Source: Phycocordibacter sp964398865
GTDB taxonomy: Bacteria > Patescibacteriota > Minisyncoccia > Phycocordibacterales > Phycocordibacteraceae
Reading direction: 5' to 3'
Assembly: GCA_964398865.1 (NCBI GenBank)
Contig: CAYNOO010000003.1
Location: forward strand, 13,406 to 77,405
Length of the DNA stretch: 64,000 bases
Both the position numbers and the translations under genes were made by a program. This document shows, piece by piece, positions 58,301 through 64,000 of the stretch (its first letter is position 1; every line of letters begins with the position of its first letter). A model generated the notes under the pieces. That model did no database searches and was not told where the DNA came from. It worked only from the letters and a program-made list of their open reading frames with translations.

Positions 58301-59005
58301 GTGCTTACTGGTGAAAATCTGACGACGAACAGGGGAGAAATAGGTAGAGAAGAGGCGTTTCAAATTGCGCATCAACTTGTAGGGGAGCGACATGGAGTTG
58401 CTGACGAAGGGCGTAAAAAAGAAGGTAGAAATTTTCACATTCCAAAAACTCTCCTTTTTGTGAGTGGTCATTTGGGCGCTGGTAAAACTCACGTAACGGA
58501 GGCTCTAGAAAGACTCGTTCCAATCGTCGCGATAGATAAGGACGCCATGAGCGATATTTTTTCCATGAGTCGCAAGGACGAAGTACATGCTCGAACCAAA
58601 GAGGCAGCGTATGACATCATGTATTCCGTTGCAGATCTTCATCTCACGGACGGGCGAAGTGTCCTTCTTGATGCGCCCTTCAATCAGGAAGGGGCTTTTT
58701 TCTGGAATTCTGAATGGAATAAGCAAATGCAAGGAATTGCTGAGAAGAGTGGGGCAAAACTTAAGGTTATATGGTGTACGGCAACACCTGAGACGAAGTT
58801 AAAGCGTATGAAAGCACGCAGCTCAACCCGTGAGCGCGATCGTACCCCCGAGGAAGTACTAGGACTTGCCAGCAGGAATGATGTGCCCCCAATTCCATTT
58901 GAGCACTTGGTTTTCGACACCGAAGTTGTTGACGCCGAAAAGCTCCATGAGTTTCTAGAGGTATCACCAGTCCAAGTAGTCTCAGAACTTACCCCAACCT
59001 CTTGA
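58301..59005 (+). CDS. P-loop kinase-like protein (zeta-toxin / AAA_33 type), GTG start
   Basis: A 234-residue nucleotide-binding protein. LLFVSGHLGAGKTHVTEAL (about residues 50-68) holds the Walker A loop, AIDKDAMSDIF is a second motif typical of small P-loop kinases, and LIDxP-like VLLDAPF is the Walker B region. Arg-rich KLKRMKARSSTRERDR is the lid. The substrate is unknown; zeta-type UDP-sugar kinases and gluconate-type kinases look similar. No antitoxin gene is adjacent. GTG 58301 fits the promoter 6 bases upstream. Confidence 0.72.
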   Translation: MLTGENLTTNRGEIGREEAFQIAHQLVGERHGVADEGRKKEGRNFHIPKTLLFVSGHLGAGKTHVTEALERLVPIVAIDKDAMSDIFSMSRKDEVHARTKEAAYDIMYSVADLHLTDGRSVLLDAPFNQEGAFFWNSEWNKQMQGIAEKSGAKLKVIWCTATPETKLKRMKARSSTRERDRTPEEVLGLASRNDVPPIPFEHLVFDTEVVDAEKLHEFLEVSPVQVVSELTPTS

Positions 59006-59030
59006 CCCTCATGTAGTCTTCAGCTATACT
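59002..59030 (+). promoter_or_regulatory. rpoBC promoter with a leader of about 120 bases
   Basis: TTGACC (59002-59007), spacer of 17, TATACT (59025-59030). The TGA at 59003-59005 is also the kinase stop. Transcription would start near 59037, leaving about 123 bases before rpoB at 59160. This is in contrast to the leaderless genes. The leader has AAAAACGCA and GCGCGCTTTTTGCG (59095-59118), which can form a hairpin. Confidence 0.75.
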
Positions 59031-59159
59031 CTTATATAACCACTTTGATTGTGTACTGGGTTAGTGGATTTTGATTTTTAGTACCCATAAAAGAAAAACG
59101 CAGGGCGCGCTTTTTGCGTGTCTTGTGCGCTCTATTATTCGCTTCGGCTACTATTTACT

Positions 59160-62100
59160 ATGGCAAAATCACTACCTCAGAAGAGATTCTCAAAGTATCG
59201 CGCCCCTCGTGTTCCGATGCCTGACCTTGTCGCTCCTCAAGTGGCAAGCTTCCGCGCATTCATTTCAGAAGGTCTGAAAGATCTCTTCAAAGAATTTTCT
59301 CCGATCATCGACTACTCCAAGAAGAAATTCGATCTCGAGTTTGTTTCTTTTGAATTGGGCGAACCCAAGATTGACGAGTACGGAGCGAAGGAGCAGAAGA
59401 TGACCTACGACGCGCCATTGAAGGCGACCGTTCGTCTCACCAACAAGATGCTTGGTTCCAAGAAGGAGCAGCCTATCTTTCTCGCAGATTTTCCGATAAT
59501 GACCGAGCACGGCACGTTCATCATCAATGGTGTTGAGCGCGTTATCGTTCCGCAGCTTGCGCGCTCCTTCGGCGTGTTTTTCTCTGCTGGCGAGATGCGC
59601 GGCAAGGTGTGTTTCGGTGCAAAAATAATCCCAGCGCGAGGTGCATGGATTGAAATCGATTCAGAAGCTGACGGCGCTATTTTCGTAAAGATTGACCGCA
59701 AGAGAAAGTTCCCAGTGACGACTTTGCTTCGCGTCCTCGGCGCATCATTCGACCGCGACCTTGTAACTTTGTTTGAGCGCGTCCCTGGAGGCAAAGCGGC
59801 AATCCAGGCAACATTGGAGAAAGATTCAGCAAAGGCTATCGAGCAGGCATATATAGAGATATACCGACGTCTCCGCGATGGTGACCTTGCAACCCCGGAC
59901 ACTGCACGCGAATACGTGAAGAGCATCTTCTCGCCTGAGCGTTACGACCTTTCATACCCAGGGCGTCACCGTTTCAATCAGCGTTTCAACCTCTCGATGG
60001 ATAAGAAGGAGCTCGATATCCGCACGCTCTCCATGGATGACATCGTATTGATTGTTTCTCACATCATTGAGCTTAACAACACGCCAGGTGCTGAGGGCGA
60101 TGACATCGACCACCTTGGTTTCCGTCGCGTTCGTCAGATTGGTGAACTTTTGGAAGCGCGCGTTCGCGTCGGTTTGTCTCGCATGAAGCGAAACATCCAG
60201 GACAGAATGTCTACTATTGACGTCGAGACAACACTCCCAACTCAGCTCGTGAATCCACGCCCGCTTGCAGCAGCTATCAAAGAATTCTTTACGGCAAACC
60301 AACTCTCGCAGCTTGCAGCACAGCAAAACATTTTGGATGAGCTTGAAAACCTCCGCACTGTTTCAGCGCTCGGTCCCGGCGGATTGACGCGCGAACGTGC
60401 AGGCTTCGAGGTTCGCGACGTACACACCTCGCACTACGGACGCCTTTGTCCAATTCAAACTCCTGAAGGTCAGAACATCGGTCTTATTTTGCGTCTTGCT
60501 ACATACGCTCGCATCAATGACTTCGGTATTATCGAAACGCCATACGCGAAAGTCGAGAAAGGAAAGGTGACCGACGAGATTGTTTACATGAACGCATTCG
60601 AGGAAGCGCAGTACCCAATCGCGCACGCAGCAGTTGCGTTGAATGGCAATACGCTCACTGACGATTATGTCGAAGCACGCCGCCACGGCGAGCCAGTTTT
60701 GGTCGCCAAGGACGAGATTAAGTTCATGGACATCGCTACGAACCAGATGTTCTCTATCGCGACCTCCATGATTCCTTTCGTTGAGAACGACGACGCAAAC
60801 AGAGCGTTGATGGGTTCGAACATGCAGAAACAGGCAACGCCGTGCGTCCAGCCTGAGGCGCCAATAGTGGCTACCGGCATTGAGGAAATGGCAGCTCGGG
60901 ATACGGGACGCCTTATCTACTCAAAAGAAAATGGCATCGTTACGGCAGTAGATTCGCAGCACATCATCGTCAAGGACGACAAGGGCAAGTCTCAAGAGTA
61001 CAAGCTCGAGCCATTCTCAATGACGAACGAATTTTCTTGCTTCAATCATCGCCCGAGCGTTTCCCTGAATCAGAAAGTGAAGCGCGGTGACTTACTTGCA
61101 GACACATCATCTTCAGACAATGGTCAGCTCGCCTTGGGACAGAACGTCAAGGTTGCATTCATGAGCTGGAGCGGTAACAACTACGAAGACGCCATCATCA
61201 TTTCTGAACGCCTTGTTCAGAACAATAAATTCTCGACTATTCACATAGAAGAATTTGACGTGTCCGTGCGCGATACAAAGCTTGGACCTGAAATCACGAC
61301 GCCTGACATCCCGAACGTTTCTGAAGTGAAGCTTCGCAACTTGGACGAAGAAGGAATCGTGCGCATCGGCGCAGAAGTCAGACCTGGCGACATCCTTGTG
61401 GGTAAGGTCACACCGAAAGGCGAGACGCAACTTACTCCTGAAGAGCGACTCTTGCGTTCCATCTTCGGTGATAAGGCGAAGGATGTGAAAGATACCTCGC
61501 TTCGCATGGAGGGAGGCAAGCGCGGTCGCGTTATCGGCGTGCAAGTGTTCTCGCGTGAACGCGGTAACAGCTTGGAGTCAGGAACTATCAAGAAAATCTA
61601 CATAACTATCGCGCAGCTTCGTAACGTCTCAGTGGGCGACAAGTTGGCAGGGCGTCACGGTAACAAGGGCGTTATCTCAAGAGTCTTGCCAGCGGAAGAT
61701 ATGCCATACGGCGCAGACGGCGAGCCTATCGATGTCATTCTTACCCCCTTGGGTATTCCGAGTCGTATGAACCTCGGTCAGATTCTTGAAATGCATCTCG
61801 GGCTTGCAGCACACACCTTGAACTATCAAGCCATCGTCCCATCGTTCTCTGGTGTTACTGAAACTGAAATACGGAGTGAATTGAAGTCGGCAGGATTCGC
61901 TGAATCTGGAACGATGACTCTCTTTGACGGACGCACCGGCGAGAGATTCGCGCAAGATATCGCGGTCGGCTACATGTACATCTTGAAATTGCATCACATG
62001 GTTGAAGACAAGATTCACATGCGCTCGATTGGTCCCTACTCGCTCATCACACAGCAGCCTTTGGGCGGTAAAGCTCAGAACGGAGGACAACGATTTGGAG

Positions 62101-62375
62101 AGATGGAAGTGTGGGCACTTCTCGGATACGGCGCTGCGTACACCTTGCGAGAAATGCTCACTATCAAATCTGACGACATCCAGGGACGCTCCGCGGCATT
62201 CGATGCGATCGTGAAGCGTCGTCCTATCGAACACACTCATACGCCTGCTGCATTCAACGTGCTCGTCAACCATCTTCGGGGCTTGTGTCTTGATGTGATT
62301 TTGGGACGAAACGACGGCTCGGATTCAGAAGTTCCAACGCGCAAATTTAGCAGAAATAGAGCTGATCGCTCATAA
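59160..62375 (+). CDS. rpoB: RNA polymerase beta subunit
   Basis: A 1071-residue beta subunit of RNA polymerase, shorter than the usual 1150-1350. Visible are QNILDELENLRTVSALGPGG and GRLCPIQTPEGQNIGL (rifampicin-binding region), GRHGNKGVIS and EDMPYGADGEPIDVILTPLG, and the C-terminal KAQNGGQRFGEMEVWALLGYG. The start is MAKSLPQKRFSKYRAP at 59160; the frame runs open to 59118 but that part has no similarity. Followed by rpoC after 24 bases. The usual upstream rplJ/rplL genes are absent here. Confidence 0.97.
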   Translation: MAKSLPQKRFSKYRAPRVPMPDLVAPQVASFRAFISEGLKDLFKEFSPIIDYSKKKFDLEFVSFELGEPKIDEYGAKEQKMTYDAPLKATVRLTNKMLGSKKEQPIFLADFPIMTEHGTFIINGVERVIVPQLARSFGVFFSAGEMRGKVCFGAKIIPARGAWIEIDSEADGAIFVKIDRKRKFPVTTLLRVLGASFDRDLVTLFERVPGGKAAIQATLEKDSAKAIEQAYIEIYRRLRDGDLATPDTAREYVKSIFSPERYDLSYPGRHRFNQRFNLSMDKKELDIRTLSMDDIVLIVSHIIELNNTPGAEGDDIDHLGFRRVRQIGELLEARVRVGLSRMKRNIQDRMSTIDVETTLPTQLVNPRPLAAAIKEFFTANQLSQLAAQQNILDELENLRTVSALGPGGLTRERAGFEVRDVHTSHYGRLCPIQTPEGQNIGLILRLATYARINDFGIIETPYAKVEKGKVTDEIVYMNAFEEAQYPIAHAAVALNGNTLTDDYVEARRHGEPVLVAKDEIKFMDIATNQMFSIATSMIPFVENDDANRALMGSNMQKQATPCVQPEAPIVATGIEEMAARDTGRLIYSKENGIVTAVDSQHIIVKDDKGKSQEYKLEPFSMTNEFSCFNHRPSVSLNQKVKRGDLLADTSSSDNGQLALGQNVKVAFMSWSGNNYEDAIIISERLVQNNKFSTIHIEEFDVSVRDTKLGPEITTPDIPNVSEVKLRNLDEEGIVRIGAEVRPGDILVGKVTPKGETQLTPEERLLRSIFGDKAKDVKDTSLRMEGGKRGRVIGVQVFSRERGNSLESGTIKKIYITIAQLRNVSVGDKLAGRHGNKGVISRVLPAEDMPYGADGEPIDVILTPLGIPSRMNLGQILEMHLGLAAHTLNYQAIVPSFSGVTETEIRSELKSAGFAESGTMTLFDGRTGERFAQDIAVGYMYILKLHHMVEDKIHMRSIGPYSLITQQPLGGKAQNGGQRFGEMEVWALLGYGAAYTLREMLTIKSDDIQGRSAAFDAIVKRRPIEHTHTPAAFNVLVNHLRGLCLDVILGRNDGSDSEVPTRKFSRNRADRS

Positions 62376-62399
62376 TCTTGGCTCTCGCCTAAAAAACAT

Positions 62400-64000
62400 A
62401 TGGATCAAAAAAGAGGAAAGGTCATAGATACGTCCAACTTCGATTGGGTGGGTCTCAAGGTCGCAAGCCCTGAGCGCATCTTGGATTGGTCGTGGGGAGA
62501 GATCAGGAAGCCTGAGACAATCAACTACCGCACACAGAGGAGCGAAAAGGACGGTCTTTTCGATGAGCGTATTTTCGGTCCTGAGCGCGATTTCGAATGT
62601 TACTGCGGTAAATACAAGGGTCCTCGTTTTCGCGGCATCGTCTGCGAGAAGTGTAGCGTCGAGGTAACACGAGCAATCGTGCGCCGCGAGCGCATGGGTC
62701 ACATTGAGCTTGCAACACCCGTCGCTCACATTTGGTTTTTGCGCTCGGTTCCATCCCGCATCGCCTTGATTCTTGGCGTTTCCGCGACTGATGCTGAAAA
62801 GGTCGTCTACTTTGCCGGCTACATCGTCACGAAAGTAAACACAGAAGAGCGCGACCGCATTCTCCGTGAACTCGAGAGCGAATACAAAACAAAATTCAAA
62901 GCGGTTACAAACGAAAAGGCGCAGACAGAATTGAAGGCATTGATGACCGCTGCGAAAGGGGACATTGATCGCATCCAGCCGGGAGTCGTCTTGGATGAGA
63001 TTGAGTATCACCGCTTCTCCGTCAAATACGGCACCTTCTTCGAAGCAGGAATCGGCGCTGAAGCTATCTATAAGATTTTCAAAGCGCTCGATATGGACAA
63101 GCTCGTCAAAGAGCTTGAAGCGCAGCTCTTGAAGGCTGGCGCCGCAGAGCGTGAAAAGCTCGGCAAGCGTCTCTCGTTGATTCGCTCCATGATAAAGGCA
63201 GGCGTTCGTCCTGAATGGATGTTCTTGACCCGCATTCCGGTGACCCCTCCGGCGCTTCGCCCAATGGTTGCTCTCGAGTCTGGTCGCCATGCGACGTCAG
63301 ACGTGAACGACTTGTACCGCCGTGTCATCAACCGCAACAACCGTCTTGTGAAGTTGCGCGATATCTATGCGCCGGAAGTCATCCTTCGCAATGAAAAGCG
63401 TATCTTACAGGAAGCGGTGGACGCGCTTTTGGACAACTCGATTCGCCGTGGTGGTGCAGCATTTTCAGCTGCCAGCCAGTCACAGCGACGCCCCCTCAAA
63501 TCCCTCGCTGACTATTTGAAATCAAAACAAGGCTACTTCCGTTTCAACCTCCTTGGTAAGCGTGTCGACTATTCAGGACGTTCCGTCATCGTTGTCGGAC
63601 CTGAACTCAAGCTTGATGAATGTGGTCTTCCTAAGAAGATGGCGCTTGAGCTTTTCCGCCCGTTCATCATCGCGAAACTTCTTGAACGCGAACTTGCTCA
63701 CAACATACGTGGAGCAGGCAGGCTCATTGAAGAAGGAATCCCGGAAGTGTGGGCGATTCTTGAAGAGGTGATTCAAGGCAAGCATGTTCTCTTGAACCGT
63801 GCTCCTACGCTTCACCGCCAAGGTATTCAGGCATTCCGTCCGCGACTCATCGAAGGAAACGCTATTCAATTGCACCCGCTCGTGTGTCCTGCGTTCAACG
63901 CTGACTTCGACGGTGACCAGATGGCCGTGCACCTGCCGCTGTCGGTTGAGGCTCAGGCTGAGGCCCGCGAGCTGGTCCCTGCGTCGAACAACCGCCTCAC
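62400..64000 (+). CDS. rpoC: RNA polymerase beta' subunit, 3'-truncated by window edge
   Basis: The first 533 residues of beta'. FDWVGLKVASPERI at the start, the zinc site CYCGKYKGPRFRGIVCEKC, FLTRIPVTPPALRP, and the catalytic NADFDGD near residue 500 all fit. The frame has no stop before the window ends. From about 63905 the base composition rises to about 67% GC and the sequence after NADFDGDQMAVHLPLS departs from the usual EEAQxEARxLML pattern (VEAQAEARELVPASNNRL). Confidence 0.97.
   Translation, partial: MDQKRGKVIDTSNFDWVGLKVASPERILDWSWGEIRKPETINYRTQRSEKDGLFDERIFGPERDFECYCGKYKGPRFRGIVCEKCSVEVTRAIVRRERMGHIELATPVAHIWFLRSVPSRIALILGVSATDAEKVVYFAGYIVTKVNTEERDRILRELESEYKTKFKAVTNEKAQTELKALMTAAKGDIDRIQPGVVLDEIEYHRFSVKYGTFFEAGIGAEAIYKIFKALDMDKLVKELEAQLLKAGAAEREKLGKRLSLIRSMIKAGVRPEWMFLTRIPVTPPALRPMVALESGRHATSDVNDLYRRVINRNNRLVKLRDIYAPEVILRNEKRILQEAVDALLDNSIRRGGAAFSAASQSQRRPLKSLADYLKSKQGYFRFNLLGKRVDYSGRSVIVVGPELKLDECGLPKKMALELFRPFIIAKLLERELAHNIRGAGRLIEEGIPEVWAILEEVIQGKHVLLNRAPTLHRQGIQAFRPRLIEGNAIQLHPLVCPAFNADFDGDQMAVHLPLSVEAQAEARELVPASNNRL

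Noticed and set aside
58301..59005. A zeta-type toxin with antitoxin
   Set aside because: The P-loop motifs fit several small kinases and no antitoxin-like gene is adjacent.
62370..63290. A 306-residue open frame antisense to rpoC
   Set aside because: rpoC is certain on the other strand; the antisense frame arises from codon bias.

Overview
The window looks like part of a Patescibacteria (candidate phyla radiation) genome, most likely from the Parcubacteria side. The evidence is the bL32 that begins MVVRMRHTR, pared-down core enzymes (PheS, PheT and ThrRS without accessory domains, an AICAR transformylase without the IMP cyclohydrolase half, an SMC protein of only 727 residues), and large secreted repeat proteins beside a sortase. 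It also has very tight gene packing and almost no Shine-Dalgarno sequences. Base composition is near 50% GC and TGA is used as a stop, so the genetic code is standard. A run of exactly 100 N marks a scaffold gap. The species assignment is inference only.

Layout. 1-5.3 kb: a split transketolase (two genes with a 36-residue membrane peptide between them), then transaldolase and a PfkB sugar kinase on the minus strand, then an FAD-linked oxidase. 5.4-13.9 kb: envelope proteins (an M6-like peptidase with FN3 repeats that crosses the N gap, a coiled-coil lytic transglycosylase, two further exported proteins), with bL25 among them. 14-28 kb: translation and housekeeping (bL31, RF1, uS2, EF-Ts, tRNA-Thr, PheS/PheT, PurH, PurD, MscS, GyrB, a GT2 glycosyltransferase, a PEGA protein). 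28-36.5 kb: a surface block with a CARDB-like protein, a 667-residue unknown, a sortase, and a 1251-residue Ig-repeat protein with an internal IPYTG motif. 36.5-53 kb: housekeeping genes (ThrRS, DnaE, RNase HII, bL32, NusB fusion, RNase III, SMC, glutamate dehydrogenase, RNase R, bS16) interspersed with many tiny genes. 53-64 kb: Gnd and Zwf, a KH protein, TrmD, a P-loop kinase, RpoB and partial RpoC. With transketolase and transaldolase, Zwf and Gnd give most of a pentose phosphate pathway.

Three patterns cross the annotation. First, at least fifteen genes have a recognisable -35 and -10 pair (spacer 16-17) whose -10 hexamer ends only 6-8 bases before the start codon, so transcription should begin at or next to the start codon: widespread leaderless mRNA. 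This also decides several start codons. Second, a 26-bp palindrome with arms close to TTGTGCAACA occurs five times, each 1-12 bases after the stop codon of a tiny + strand gene (44-84 residues). Third, five tiny genes rich in paired Cys/His residues lie at 49.3-52.5 kb, several too short for routine gene calling. The tiny genes with their 3' palindromes are the best candidate in this window for an undescribed system. No CRISPR array, insertion sequence, transposase or phage gene was seen.
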